Shown one piece after another: positions 43,550-52,769 of a stretch of 55,902 nucleotides of DNA. Every line of letters starts with the position of its first letter. The stretch's first letter is position 1. A model generated the notes under the pieces. That model searched no databases and had not been told where the DNA came from. It saw only the letters and a program-made list of their open reading frames with translations. The DNA is taken from contig JAFGKK010000087.1 of NCBI GenBank assembly GCA_016928575.1, forward strand, positions 1-55,902, in the 5' to 3' direction. The translations under genes were made by a program, and so were the position numbers. This DNA is from Anaerolineales bacterium (GTDB taxonomy: Bacteria > Chloroflexota > Anaerolineae > Anaerolineales > RBG-16-64-43).

Positions 43550-43946
43550 CCAGATACTCCTGTAGGAAGGCCGCCGCCGCGAGCGAATCGTCCTCCGCGC
43601 GGCGGGCCTTGCGTCTCTCGCCGCGGATCAGGCGGATCTCCCGGGCGCGCGCCGTGGAAAAGGATTCGTCGTACAGATCGACCGGGACGGACGCCGCCGC
43701 GCGCAAGTCGGCGAGCAGCCGGTGGGTGAAGCGGGTTAGGTCGTCCGGGACGGAATCCGGCCCGCCGGATCGGCCGATCAGGATCCGTCCCGCTTGTTCG
43801 CGCCGGACGGCCTCCAGGATCTTCTCACACGCCTGCCGCAGGGATCCGGGCCGGAATACCTCCAACGCGCGCGCCGCCGTCCCGGTAGGATCGCTCACCG
43901 CCAATCCGATTTTGCGCAGGCCGGGGTCCACCGCGAGGATTTTCAA
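43524..43946 (-). CDS. ruvX: putative pre-16S rRNA nuclease / Holliday junction resolvase-like YqgF (RuvX), TTG start
   Basis: 140 residues, usual family length. The RNase H-like fold is shown by LAVDPGLRKIGLAVSD at the start, ILIGRSGG, LYDESFSTARA and a C-terminal DDSLAAAAFLQEYL. The TTG start at 43946 is supported by GGAGGCGGA just before it and by overlap with the stop of the upstream gene (TTGA). It takes part in 16S rRNA maturation in E. coli. Conserved neighbourhood: alaS, ruvX, mltG as in Firmicutes. Confidence 0.9.
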   Translation of the reverse strand: MKILAVDPGLRKIGLAVSDPTGTAARALEVFRPGSLRQACEKILEAVRREQAGRILIGRSGGPDSVPDDLTRFTHRLLADLRAAASVPVDLYDESFSTARAREIRLIRGERRKARRAEDDSLAAAAFLQEYLDAQAESQP

Positions 43947-45367
43947 TCCGCCTCCGCCAGAATCTCGATCTGGAAGGGGAACAGCGGCAGACAGGGAAGC
44001 CAATCCGGATACACCTCGACGCCGCGGACCTCCATGGCGCCGAACCGGCCACGGAGGATCGAAGCCGCCTGATCGGGGGATCGGCCCTGCAGCGCCGCGG
44101 CCATTTCCATTCGGTTGGGAAGGGCCACCGCCGAACCGGAGGCGGCGATCATGATTGCCCCCGCCGAGTTTTCCATAAGACGGATGGAAACGTCATCTGC
44201 AAACAGGGTTTCCCCCGGCCGCAGAGCCGCCGCCAGCTTCGTTCGGGCGCGGGTGCGGACGACCTCGGCCGGGCAGACCGACAGGGATGCGGAACCGTGC
44301 AGGGTCAACCCGACGCTGTCGGCGGCGGAATGTACGGGGAGGTCCGGCGCGTCCTGCGGGTCGAAGGTCACGCGCAGGGAGCCCTCCACCGCCATGCGTT
44401 CCGCGCCGGCGAGATTCTCAAATCCGGACTTGGCTTCCGCCATCATCCGTTCGGCCAGCTCCGTTTGCAGGGCGGCCAGGTCGGAAGCGGTGACGGAGTT
44501 CCGCCAATCCTGGGCGCCCCCGGACATGGGTTGGAAATTCTCCGCCTTTAAGGAAAGCCCCAACGGACCCATGACGCGGTTCACCATCCCGGCCGCCAGA
44601 TTGGCTTGGGGCCCCGGCTTGGCCGCCCGTACGGATACGGATTGCGATCTTGCGGGCAGCAGCTGGATCCCTTCGAGGGTTTCAAAAAGGATGCCCCCGT
44701 CCGAGGACAGGAGCAAGCCCGGGGCGAGGTTAAGCACCCCCACGGAAATATTGGTGAGCGTGACTTCTCCGGCCGCGTAGGCGGTCGGGACGAGAAGTCG
44801 GCCTCCGGTGACGCGGCGCCCGCTGAGTGTCAACTGCAGGGTTAGGCGGCGGCAGTAGGACGGATCGAGGGATTCGGATCCCGCGACCGTCCGCGTTGGG
44901 AAAACCGCATGCACCTTCGCGGAGGGAAGCAGCAGGAACAGAACGCCGGCGATGGAAAGCGCGGCCGCCGCGAACCACCCGATCCGCACGAGCGCGGGAG
45001 GCGCGGGCCGCCCCGACGGGCGCGGAGGCGCGGTCGGCCGAGTTCTGGGTTTGGGACGCGCGCGCCGCTTCTCCGCGCGGGAGCGGGTGGACAGACCGGC
45101 CAGGGCGGATGCGGTAAGGGTCGGATAGCAGGCGATGCCGGCGGCGCGCGCCAGTCGGAGGACTTGCCCGTCGGTGCTGACCACCGCCAGCTCCGAGCCG
45201 GCCGCCGCCGCCCAGCGGGCCATCAACGCCAGGTCCAGGCGGCGGGTGAGGGGCTCCTCCAGCACGTTCCAAAGCAGAATCAGGCGGCCGGCCTGGGTGC
45301 GGGCGATTTTGTCGCGCATGGAATGCAGATCGTCGGTTCGTTCCAGGGTGAGGATTTGCTCTTTCAT
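43943..45367 (-). CDS. single-pass membrane protein with baseplate-J-like external domain
   Basis: 474 residues. Residues 1-80 are cytosolic and resemble a small alpha/beta domain (TLERTDDLHSMRDKIARTQ, ILLWN), then comes an Arg/Pro-rich stretch, one membrane segment (about 132-152) and a large external beta-rich domain. The part with RSQSVSVRAAKPGPQANLAAG and MVNRVMGPLGLSLKAEN resembles the gp47/baseplate-J core also seen in non-phage membrane proteins. The ATG at 45367 has GGAG five bases upstream; two earlier ATGs are possible. Its stop overlaps the ruvX start. It fills the alaS-ruvX gap that in Bacilli holds the small yrzL gene. Function unknown. Confidence 0.7.
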   Translation of the reverse strand: MKEQILTLERTDDLHSMRDKIARTQAGRLILLWNVLEEPLTRRLDLALMARWAAAAGSELAVVSTDGQVLRLARAAGIACYPTLTASALAGLSTRSRAEKRRARPKPRTRPTAPPRPSGRPAPPALVRIGWFAAAALSIAGVLFLLLPSAKVHAVFPTRTVAGSESLDPSYCRRLTLQLTLSGRRVTGGRLLVPTAYAAGEVTLTNISVGVLNLAPGLLLSSDGGILFETLEGIQLLPARSQSVSVRAAKPGPQANLAAGMVNRVMGPLGLSLKAENFQPMSGGAQDWRNSVTASDLAALQTELAERMMAEAKSGFENLAGAERMAVEGSLRVTFDPQDAPDLPVHSAADSVGLTLHGSASLSVCPAEVVRTRARTKLAAALRPGETLFADDVSIRLMENSAGAIMIAASGSAVALPNRMEMAAALQGRSPDQAASILRGRFGAMEVRGVEVYPDWLPCLPLFPFQIEILAEAD

Positions 45368-45494
45368 GGGCTCCGGTTGGGCCATGGATCGCGGACGATG
45401 GACCATGGCCGGTCAGCCGATTGATTTCTATGATCCGGCTGGAGACGAAGACTCCCGGCGAATCACCGGCGAGGTTCCGGTCTATAGCCGGGCT

Positions 45495-48293
45495 TCATCC
45501 GAGCTTTTCTTTGACCGCCGATCGGATGGTTTGCAGGGCGTCCTCCAACCGCTGCGGATCCGTGCCGCCGGCCTGGGCCATGGCTGGCCGGCCGCCGCCC
45601 CCGCCGCCAATCAGCTTGGCGGCGGCTTTGGCGAGCTCGTCCGCGCGCAGCCCGCGGGCGGTCAGGTCGTCGCTGACGGTGACGATCAGGAGCGGCTTGT
45701 CGTCGACGACGGAGCCGATCGCCGCGATTCCGCTGGCATGCTTTCGGCGGAATACGTCGGCGAGGGTCCGCAGCGTATCAGCCCCGGCCTGCGCCACCCG
45801 GACGGTCAGCACCGGAACGCCGGCGATGGCTTCGATCCGCTCCAGCGAGGCCTCGAATTCCGCGCCGGCCATCTCCTGCCGCAGGCGCTGGTTCTCCTTG
45901 CGCAGCCGGTCCAATTCGTCCATCTGTTCGAGCACTTTGCGGTCCACTTCCTCGGCGCCCACGCCGAGATAGGCGCCGGCCTGCTGCAGCACCCGGTTGC
46001 GTTCCTGGACCAACGCGACGGCGGTGTGGCCGGTTACGGCCTCGATCCGGCGCACGCCGGAAGCGACGCTGCTCTCCGCGATGATCAGGAACAGCCCGAT
46101 GTCGCCGGTTTGGGTTACGTGAGTCCCCCCGCACAATTCGTAGGAAAAGGGTTTTTCATCGTCGCCGATGGCGATGGTGCGCACCGTCTCGCCGTATTTT
46201 TCGCCGAACAGCGCCATGGCCCCCTTGCCGACGGCCTCCTCGCGCGCTTCCTCGGTCGGCGAGACCGGATAATTGGCGAGGATCGCCTCGTTGACGTAGC
46301 GTTCGACCTTTTCCAGGTCCGGCTGGCTGACCATGCTGTGGTGGGTGAAATCGAACCTCAGCCGGTCCGGGGCGACGAGCGACCCGGCCTGGCGCACGTG
46401 GTTTCCCAGCACGTAGCGCAGTTCCGCGTGCAGGAGGTGGGTGGCGGTGTGGTTGCGCATGACGCTCCAGCGCCGCTCTTCGTCCACCTCCATCCGCGCC
46501 AAGTCCCCCTGCGCCGGACGCCCGGAGTTGACCTTTCCGCGCAGTACGATCAATCCGCCGACCGGGCGGTGGGCTTCCGCAACGACGATGTCCCAAGCCG
46601 TATCGTTGCCGCCTTCGGCACCGGGCATCCACAGCAAGCCGCTGTCCGCCACCTGGCCGCCGGATTCAATGTAGAGGCACGCCCGCGGGAGGATCACTTC
46701 GACCTCGTCGCCCTCCTGGGCGGTTTTCACCCGCTGTCCGCCGTGCAGGATCGCCAGGATCGGTTCGTCCATTTGGAACGTGGAATACGGATCATATTCC
46801 ACGCCGTTTTCCGGCAGACCTCCCTCTTGTTTGAGCTCTTCCAGCAGTTTCCGGTAGCGCTCGGCCTCCCGGCCGGTCATCTCGCCCGCCGTCTGAGCCG
46901 CCCCCGAGACTTCGCGGTGCTCTTCCATCGCCTGCCGAAAACCCTCCGCGTCCACTTCCATCCCGCTTTCGCGGAGGACGTCGCGGGTGATCTCGAGCGG
47001 CAAGCCGTAGGTGGCGTACAGGTCGAAGGCGCGGCGGCCGGGAAGTTTTTTTTCGCCCTTTTGGCGCAGATCGATCAGCACTCCCTGCAAGTAGTCCATC
47101 CCCAAGTCGACGGTTGCCCGGAAGCGGCGCTCCTCGAGGGTCAGCGCCGAGGCGACCGCCTCGCGGTGCCGGACCAATTCCGGGTAAGCCTCGCCGTAGG
47201 TGGCCACGACCGCTTCGGCCACCTGGGCGAGGAATGGCTCGGTCAGCCCGATTTTTCCGCCGAACAGCGCCGCCCGGCGGATAATCATCCGGCAGATGTA
47301 GTTGCGCCCGACGTTCCCGGGAACCACCCCGTCGGCGATCAGGAACGCGGCGGCGCGGGCGTGGTCGGCGATCACGCGGTAGGCGGTGAAATTCTCCTCG
47401 CGCTGTTTGTCCGAATGGCCGGTAAGCTTTTGGGCGGCCTGGATCAGCGGCCACAGCAGGTCGGTGCGGTAGTTGGAATTCACGTCCTGGAGGACCGCGA
47501 CGAGGCGGTCGAAGCCCATCCCCGTGTCGACATGTTTCGCGGGCAGGGGCTCAAGCGTGTCCGGTCCGGTCCGGTTGTACTGGATGAAGACCAGGTTCCA
47601 CAGTTCGGTGAAGCGGCGGCAGTCGCCGTTGACCCGGCAGACGTGTCCGGGAACGGCCCGCTTGTCGCAGGCGTCTTCGCCGCGGTCGAGGTGAATTTCG
47701 CTGCACGGCCCGCAGGGTCCGGTATCCGCCATTTCCCAGAAATTCTCTTTGCGTCCGAACGGCAGGACGTGCGCCCGGTCCATCCCCGGCTGGTGTTTCC
47801 ATTCGTTTGCGGCTTCCTCGTCGGCGGCGATATCGCCCTGGTCGTCGAGAAAATAGGTCGCATAGAGTTTGTCGGCCGGAAGCCCCCAGACTCCGGTGAG
47901 GAGTTCCCAGGCCCAGGCGATGGCTTCCTTTTTATAATAGTCGCCGAAGGACCAGTTCCCGAGCATCTCGAAAAACGTGTGATGGGTGTCGTCGCGTCCG
48001 ACCTCGTCGAGATCGTTGTGCTTGCCGGCGACGCGCATGCACTTCTGGCAATCGACGGCCCGCACGTAGGGGCGCTTGTCGGTCCCGAGGAACACGTCCT
48101 TGAACTGCACCATTCCGGCGTTGGTGAACAGCAGGGTGGGATCGTTGCCGGGAACGAGCGAAGCCGAGGGGACGACGGTGTGGCCGCGGGCGGCGAAGAA
48201 ATCGAGAAATTCTTTTCGGATTTGGGCGCCGGTTTTGCGCGCCCCTTTGCGCGCCTTGGCGGGCTCGGCGCGGGAAGATTTGCTTTTCGGCAT
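45495..48293 (-). CDS. alaS: alanyl-tRNA synthetase
   Basis: 932 residues. Class II motifs include the N-terminal RKEFLDFFAARGHTVVPSASLVPGNDPTLLFTNAGM region (cited in part), FLGTDKRPYVRAVDCQKCMR and GMGFDRLVAVLQ. The editing domain has NHTATHLLHAELR (HxxxH) and ELCGGTHV, giving the zinc ligands, and the C-terminal domain contains the Gly-rich IGGGGGGRPAMAQAG. The start ATG has GGAGG four bases before. A clear promoter lies 25 bases upstream. The first gene of the minus-strand alaS, 474-residue gene, ruvX, mltG unit. Confidence 0.96.
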   Translation of the reverse strand: MPKSKSSRAEPAKARKGARKTGAQIRKEFLDFFAARGHTVVPSASLVPGNDPTLLFTNAGMVQFKDVFLGTDKRPYVRAVDCQKCMRVAGKHNDLDEVGRDDTHHTFFEMLGNWSFGDYYKKEAIAWAWELLTGVWGLPADKLYATYFLDDQGDIAADEEAANEWKHQPGMDRAHVLPFGRKENFWEMADTGPCGPCSEIHLDRGEDACDKRAVPGHVCRVNGDCRRFTELWNLVFIQYNRTGPDTLEPLPAKHVDTGMGFDRLVAVLQDVNSNYRTDLLWPLIQAAQKLTGHSDKQREENFTAYRVIADHARAAAFLIADGVVPGNVGRNYICRMIIRRAALFGGKIGLTEPFLAQVAEAVVATYGEAYPELVRHREAVASALTLEERRFRATVDLGMDYLQGVLIDLRQKGEKKLPGRRAFDLYATYGLPLEITRDVLRESGMEVDAEGFRQAMEEHREVSGAAQTAGEMTGREAERYRKLLEELKQEGGLPENGVEYDPYSTFQMDEPILAILHGGQRVKTAQEGDEVEVILPRACLYIESGGQVADSGLLWMPGAEGGNDTAWDIVVAEAHRPVGGLIVLRGKVNSGRPAQGDLARMEVDEERRWSVMRNHTATHLLHAELRYVLGNHVRQAGSLVAPDRLRFDFTHHSMVSQPDLEKVERYVNEAILANYPVSPTEEAREEAVGKGAMALFGEKYGETVRTIAIGDDEKPFSYELCGGTHVTQTGDIGLFLIIAESSVASGVRRIEAVTGHTAVALVQERNRVLQQAGAYLGVGAEEVDRKVLEQMDELDRLRKENQRLRQEMAGAEFEASLERIEAIAGVPVLTVRVAQAGADTLRTLADVFRRKHASGIAAIGSVVDDKPLLIVTVSDDLTARGLRADELAKAAAKLIGGGGGGRPAMAQAGGTDPQRLEDALQTIRSAVKEKLG

Positions 48294-48317
48294 CCGACCT
48301 CCAGAAAGGGTGAAACG

Positions 48318-48347
48318 ATTATAGTCGAGAGGGGTTGGGAATGGCAA
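48318..48347 (-). promoter_or_regulatory. promoter of alaS
   Basis: On the minus strand TTGCCA (48347-48342), an 18-base spacer and TATAAT (48323-48318) precede alaS, giving a short leader of about 18 bases with GGAGG. Eleven of twelve consensus positions match. No T-box-like leader would fit in this space. Confidence 0.78.
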
Positions 48348-48629
48348 TCCGGCGATGAAGCGCACCGGCCCCGCGGATGGGCGGCTTCGGAACCCGTTGG
48401 CCGCAACATTCGCCGATCCCGCAAAGGATTCTGTTTTTTTCATCCTATGGGAACGCCCGTCCACGGGCGGCGCTTTGGGTGGGAGAAAAAGGCGGAAGTT
48501 TTTTTACACCCCGTCCGCCCTTTTCGGCATACCGGGTTTGACGGGTTTGCCGAATCGGCTGACGGATCCCGCTTTGGTGTAGAATCCTTCGACAGACAGC
48601 TCGTCACGCGGTACGGCCTGGAGGAAAAG

Positions 48630-49478
48630 ATGATCCGGATAATCGCCGATACGACTTGCGCTCTGCCCCGTGAAACCACCCGCAAGCTGAACATCCCCAT
48701 GCTTCCGCAAATCATCATCTTCGGCGAGGAGACCTACCGGGATGACTCGGAGCTCGACACGGCCGGCTTCCTGACGAAATTACGGGCGTCGCCGGTCCTT
48801 CCAAAGACCGCCGCGCCCCCGCCGGCGCTGTACGCTCCGGTCTTCAAAGAGCTTCTCGACCAGGGGGATACGATCCTCGCCGTCTGTCCGTCGGCGGAGG
48901 TCAGCGGGACCCTGCGGTCGGTCCAGGTGGCCGCGCAGGATTTTCCCGGCGCGCCGATTCACATCGTCGACATGCGGACGATCGCCGGAATGCTGGGCGC
49001 CGCGGTGCTTCTGGCGGACCGCTGGGCCAAGCAGGGCCTGGGGATCGAGGAGATCCTCGCCAAATTGGAAACCCTGAAAAACCGGCAACGCACGTATTTC
49101 GTCGTCGACACCCTCGAATACCTGCACAAGGGCGGGCGGATCGGCGGCGCCAGCCGCCTGGTGGGGGAGGTGCTGCAGGTGAAACCGATTCTTCACATCC
49201 TGGACGGCCGCGTGGAAGCGTTTGAAAAACAGCGGACCCGCAAACGGGCGTTGGCCCGGCTGGCGGAGCTGGTGGCCGAGGAATGCCCCAAAGGCAACGA
49301 CTCGTTCCTATGCGTCATGCAGGCGGATGCGCAGGGGGCCGCCGAGGAGCTGGCCGGAGGATTGCGGCGGCAAACGGGCGCGCAGGAGATTCCGATCTAC
49401 GAGCTTCCGCCGGCGATCGTCACCCACGGAGGACCCGGGACGCTGGCGGTTGGGTTCTACGTTCAACCGGTTACCTGA
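48630..49478 (+). CDS. DegV family fatty-acid-binding protein
   Basis: 282 residues, typical length. DegV (FakB-type) proteins hold a fatty acid between two domains and can present it to a kinase. Motifs: IIADTTCALPRE at the start, the TSPV-like block appears as RASPVLPKTAAPPP, then SAEVSGTLRS and VDTLEYLHKGGRIG near the middle and THGGPGTLAVGFY at the end. GGAGGAAAAG precedes the ATG. No FakA kinase gene is in the window. It is divergent from alaS. Confidence 0.9.
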   Translation: MIRIIADTTCALPRETTRKLNIPMLPQIIIFGEETYRDDSELDTAGFLTKLRASPVLPKTAAPPPALYAPVFKELLDQGDTILAVCPSAEVSGTLRSVQVAAQDFPGAPIHIVDMRTIAGMLGAAVLLADRWAKQGLGIEEILAKLETLKNRQRTYFVVDTLEYLHKGGRIGGASRLVGEVLQVKPILHILDGRVEAFEKQRTRKRALARLAELVAEECPKGNDSFLCVMQADAQGAAEELAGGLRRQTGAQEIPIYELPPAIVTHGGPGTLAVGFYVQPVT

Positions 49479-49553
49479 TTGCTTTGTGGGGGGCGCCGAA
49501 GGGGGGCCAGCCCCGGACCGCGGCGCCCGCGGGCGGCGGATCGCGTTACGGGA

Positions 49554-50546
49554 TCAGGTGAACAGCGCCGTCCGCTTGTGCTTGCGGAACCATTCCACCG
49601 TGTCGGCGAAGGTATCCATCAGGCTGCGGGGGTGGTACCCCAATTCCGCCGTCGCTTTGGCGTGGCTGATGGCGGAATTGCTGCGCAGCGTCTCCAGCGA
49701 ATAGGATGTGAACCGCGGTTTGATTTTGCGGTGGAGATAAAGCAGGGGGGAGAAGCGGGCGGCGAAGCGGGCGAGCGAGAAGGGGATGTAGATCCGGGAG
49801 AACCGCCTTCCGGTCAAATCCCACAAGACGTCGATGATCCGTTGGACGCTGATCTGTTCGCCCGAAAGGATGTAGGTTTCGCCGTTGCGCCCCTCGTCGG
49901 CGGCCCGGATCACGCCGTCGGCCACGTCGCGGACATCGACGAAATCGTAGGCCCCGTCGACGTAGAATTGCGCCTTGTGGTTCACGCAGTCCAGGATCAA
50001 CTGTCCCAGCTCCGAGCAGCGAAAATCGTGCGGCCCGATCACCCCGGTGGGGCAGAGGATCACCGAATCTAATCCGTCGCGGACGGCTTGCAGGACCGCC
50101 AAGGAGGCTTCGGCTTTGGAGCGGTCGTATTCGCCGGCGGCGTTTTCCGGATCGAAAGGAAGCCGTTCGTCGATGCAGACGCCGTGGGGGGCGCGTCGGA
50201 TGGCGTGGATCGAGCTGGTGTAAATCAGCCGCCGCACGCCCGCCCGGCGGGCTTCGGCGATGACGTTTTTCGTCCCATCGAGGTTGACGCGGCGCACGAA
50301 GGGATTCCGCCCCGGGAGGATGGAGATGATCCCGGCCAGGTGGAATACCCGGGTCACGCCCCGCATCGCTTGGCGAAGCGAAACGGGGTCGAGCACGTCG
50401 CCGGTGACCATTTCCACTAGCATGTCCTTGAGCGGGAGGGTATCCTCGCCCGGAAAGATCAAGACTCGCACGGCTTCGCCAGCGGCGATCAGTTTCCGAA
50501 CCAGCACGTTCCCGATGTGTCCGGTGGCCCCGGTCACCAGATTCAT
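49554..50546 (-). CDS. NAD-dependent epimerase/dehydratase, extended SDR family
   Basis: 330 residues. The Rossmann motif VTGATGHIGNVLV starts the protein, followed by HLAGIIS, the catalytic-type YDRSKAEAS (YxxxK), and ILCPTGVIGPHDF. This pattern fits extended SDRs of the dihydroflavonol-reductase/3-beta-HSD-like group rather than UDP-sugar epimerases. Substrate unknown. AGGAGG precedes the ATG. Its start overlaps the stop of the TetR gene (ATGA), so both share the TetR-controlled promoter. Confidence 0.85.
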   Translation of the reverse strand: MNLVTGATGHIGNVLVRKLIAAGEAVRVLIFPGEDTLPLKDMLVEMVTGDVLDPVSLRQAMRGVTRVFHLAGIISILPGRNPFVRRVNLDGTKNVIAEARRAGVRRLIYTSSIHAIRRAPHGVCIDERLPFDPENAAGEYDRSKAEASLAVLQAVRDGLDSVILCPTGVIGPHDFRCSELGQLILDCVNHKAQFYVDGAYDFVDVRDVADGVIRAADEGRNGETYILSGEQISVQRIIDVLWDLTGRRFSRIYIPFSLARFAARFSPLLYLHRKIKPRFTSYSLETLRSNSAISHAKATAELGYHPRSLMDTFADTVEWFRKHKRTALFT

Positions 50547-51139
50547 ACCGACCTCCTTGTCATTCCGTCCATCAACATCCGCAGGCTCTCCCGGCCGACC
50601 TTTCCCCAATCCGCCGCCTGCGGATCCACCACGCCTTGCAGCAGCACGCCGACCGCCAGTGAGATCACGGCCATTGCCGCGGTTTCGCCCTCCGGCGATT
50701 CCGTGGGAAGCGCCGGGTTCATTTCCGCGATGATTCCTTTAAAATAATCCCGGTATTTCGCGTAAGGGGCGGTCGCCGCCTTCCACAACTCCGGATCGCG
50801 CGCAGCGTGAGCCCAAAATTCCAGGAAGATCGGCAGCCGGCCTTCGGCCTTGGTTATCACCTCCGGAAGGATGTCCGCCATCCGGACGACGGCCTCCGGC
50901 GTATACGGCGAATTGCCGCGCAGGGCTTCCAAGCCGGCATCGAGTTCCTTCAACCAATCCGCCAGCAATTCCATGAAGACGGATTGCTTGGATTCAAAAT
51001 GATGGTAAAAAGCGCCCTTGCTGATGCCGGCCGCGCTGCAGATCTCGGCCACGGATGCGGATTCATAGCCGGATTTGGAGAATAATTCCTGGGCGGCGAA
51101 GATGATTTTTTCTCGGGTTTCAATGCTTCGGGTTTGCAC
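50543..51139 (-). CDS. TetR family transcriptional repressor, GTG start
   Basis: 198 residues. The N-terminal HTH is complete: TREKIIFAAQELFSKSGYES, then SVAEICSAAGISKGAFYHHFESKQ. The C-terminal helical domain would bind a ligand. I choose GTG at 51139, because the upstream in-frame ATG at 51169 lies within the promoter -10 and its codons form the operator. It is translationally coupled to the SDR gene, whose substrate or product may be the inducer. Autoregulation is strongly suggested by the operator at its transcription start. Confidence 0.88.
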   Translation of the reverse strand: MQTRSIETREKIIFAAQELFSKSGYESASVAEICSAAGISKGAFYHHFESKQSVFMELLADWLKELDAGLEALRGNSPYTPEAVVRMADILPEVITKAEGRLPIFLEFWAHAARDPELWKAATAPYAKYRDYFKGIIAEMNPALPTESPEGETAAMAVISLAVGVLLQGVVDPQAADWGKVGRESLRMLMDGMTRRSV

Positions 51140-51148
51140 GGAAAAGAT

Positions 51149-51162
51149 ACCGACCGGTCGGT
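51149..51162. promoter_or_regulatory. TetR operator, perfect 14-bp palindrome
   Basis: ACCGACCGGTCGGT is a perfect palindrome and has the form of many TetR-family operators. It covers the expected transcription start of the tetR-SDR unit, so a bound repressor would block it. It is about 58 bases from the divergent -35 and need not affect the plus-strand gene. Confidence 0.85.
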
Positions 51163-51168
51163 TTATCA

Positions 51169-51197
51169 AATTTACCCTTATTTTTCAGGGAAGTCAA
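51169..51197 (-). promoter_or_regulatory. promoter of the tetR-SDR operon
   Basis: On the minus strand TTGACT (51197-51192), a 17-base spacer and TAAATT (51174-51169) place the transcription start near 51162, at the edge of the operator palindrome. Confidence 0.68.
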
Positions 51198-51219
51198 CGT
51201 TCGATTGTCTTGCAAAATA

Positions 51220-51248
51220 TTGACTCTCTTTCCCCTCTCGGGTACCAT
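51220..51248 (+). promoter_or_regulatory. promoter of the 3D-domain gene
   Basis: TTGACT at 51220-51225, a 17-base spacer and TACCAT at 51243-51248. The start of transcription would be near 51256, upstream of both candidate start codons (51300 and 51369). It is divergent from the tetR promoter. Confidence 0.62.
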
Positions 51249-51368
51249 CCATCTGCCCGGCCGGACCGATGCGGCGGAATATGCCTAACTCTTGCGGATA
51301 TGCGGAGAAGCACCGGTGAGGCGGTTCTTGCGAGCGCCATCGGGAAGCTTGGTTGGGAAATCGCCAAG

Positions 51369-52769
51369 ATGAAAATAAACCGCGGTGTATTCGCCCCTCT
51401 GCTTGCCATCCTCGGTTTGTTGTCCGTTTATTTCATCACTCTGAAACCAGTCTTTCTCTATCGGGAAGGACAGCTCCTCCGGGTGCTGACGCATGCCTCT
51501 TCTGTGGCGGTCGTCCTTCGCGAAGCCGGGATGACGTGGCAAAGCGGAGCCCAGCCCGTCCCCGGCCTGGAGGCTCCCGTAGGCTGGGGAATGACGATAG
51601 AAATCCCCGCCGAAGGCGCGATACCCGTTTTCGCCCGCGGCGGGGTTTCCCATGTTTCGTTTCCGGCGGACGAGTCCGTGTTCCTGCGCACGCTCCTCAG
51701 CCGCGCGGGGATCGAATTGACCGAAGAGGAATGGGTTTTCTGCGACGGCGTTGCGCTGCCCCCCGATAGTCTTTTGGACACCGCCCCGGAAACGATCGAA
51801 GTCCGCACGGCGGTGGAATTCGTCGTGTCGGAGGATGGGCGTGCCGAAACCTACCGCGCTCCCGGCCCGACGGTCGGGGAAGCCCTCTGGCAGGCGGGAT
51901 TCACGGTGTTCGCGGCTGATCAGGTCGTCCCGCCGGCTTCGACCCGGTTGGACGCCGTCGGGCAAAGCCCGATCGTCATTGAGCTGATCCGCTCGCGGCC
52001 GATCACCGTCCGCGTCGACGGCAAAACCGTGGACACCCGGGCGGCCGGAAAGACCGTTGGTGAGGCCTTAGCCCGCGCGGGTTTCGCCCTGACCGGGCTG
52101 GATTACAGCATCCCCGCCGAGGGGGTTCCGCTGCCACCGGACGGCGAGATCCGGATTGTCCGAGTCCGTGAGGAGATTCTGCGCGAGCAGACGCAGATCC
52201 CGTTCGAGTTGGAAACCCGGCCGGATGAAACCCTGGAGTTGGACCGCACGCGGATCATTCAGGCGGGCGCCCATGGAATCTTGGAATCGACCGTCCGGGT
52301 CCGGTTCGAAGACGGAGTCGAAGTCAGCCGGATTCCGGAAGGACAACACGTCCTGCTTGCGCCGCAATCCCGGATCGTCGGATACGGAACCCAGGTGGTG
52401 GTGCGCACCGCCGAGACGGCCGACGGAACCATCGAGTATTACCGGGCGATCACGGTTTACGCCACCTCCTATTCCCCTTGCCGCCTCGGCGTGGATCCGC
52501 CCCGCTGCAACAACATCACCCATTCCGGAAAAATCCTCCAGAAGGGGATGATCGCCATGGTCTACCGCTGGTATGTCCTCTTTCAAGGCCATCCGGTGTA
52601 CGTTGAAGGATACGGTCCGGCGACCGTGGAAGATTCCGGCGTGGGCCCCAACGCCCCGTATTGGATCGACCTCGCCTACCTCGACGACGAATATGTCGCC
52701 TGGCACCGCTATACCACGCTTTACTTCTTAACCCCGGTCCCGGCGAACGTGCCATGGATTCTTCCCTGA
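51369..52769 (+). CDS. DUF348 / G5 / 3D-domain cell-wall protein (YabE/Rpf-like)
   Basis: 466 residues. One membrane or signal segment (about 7-25) precedes repeated DUF348 modules (for example VGEALWQAGFTVFAADQVVP and VGEALARAGFALTGLDYSIP), a G5-like region (about 265-345) and a C-terminal 3D domain with VYATSYSPC, THSGKILQKGMIAM and the Asp-containing ATVEDSGVG...WIDLAY. Related proteins (B. subtilis YabE, resuscitation factors) act on peptidoglycan, the 3D domain being a lytic transglycosylase-type fold. Start choice is uncertain: ATG 51300 is also in frame, and neither has a strong Shine-Dalgarno. Its end overlaps rsmA by 16 bases; YabE also lies near ksgA in Bacillus. Confidence 0.83.
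   Translation: MKINRGVFAPLLAILGLLSVYFITLKPVFLYREGQLLRVLTHASSVAVVLREAGMTWQSGAQPVPGLEAPVGWGMTIEIPAEGAIPVFARGGVSHVSFPADESVFLRTLLSRAGIELTEEEWVFCDGVALPPDSLLDTAPETIEVRTAVEFVVSEDGRAETYRAPGPTVGEALWQAGFTVFAADQVVPPASTRLDAVGQSPIVIELIRSRPITVRVDGKTVDTRAAGKTVGEALARAGFALTGLDYSIPAEGVPLPPDGEIRIVRVREEILREQTQIPFELETRPDETLELDRTRIIQAGAHGILESTVRVRFEDGVEVSRIPEGQHVLLAPQSRIVGYGTQVVVRTAETADGTIEYYRAITVYATSYSPCRLGVDPPRCNNITHSGKILQKGMIAMVYRWYVLFQGHPVYVEGYGPATVEDSGVGPNAPYWIDLAYLDDEYVAWHRYTTLYFLTPVPANVPWILP

Noticed and set aside
45135-49478. 1447-codon plus-strand open frame
   Set aside because: Its first 1165 codons run antisense through alaS with low-complexity Gln/Gly/Arg-rich sequence; only the last 282 codons, with their own GGAGG site, are a real gene (DegV type).
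51140-51169. ATG at 51169 as the TetR start
   Set aside because: It lies in the predicted -10 hexamer and the following codons are the operator palindrome; GTG at 51139 keeps the entire HTH domain.
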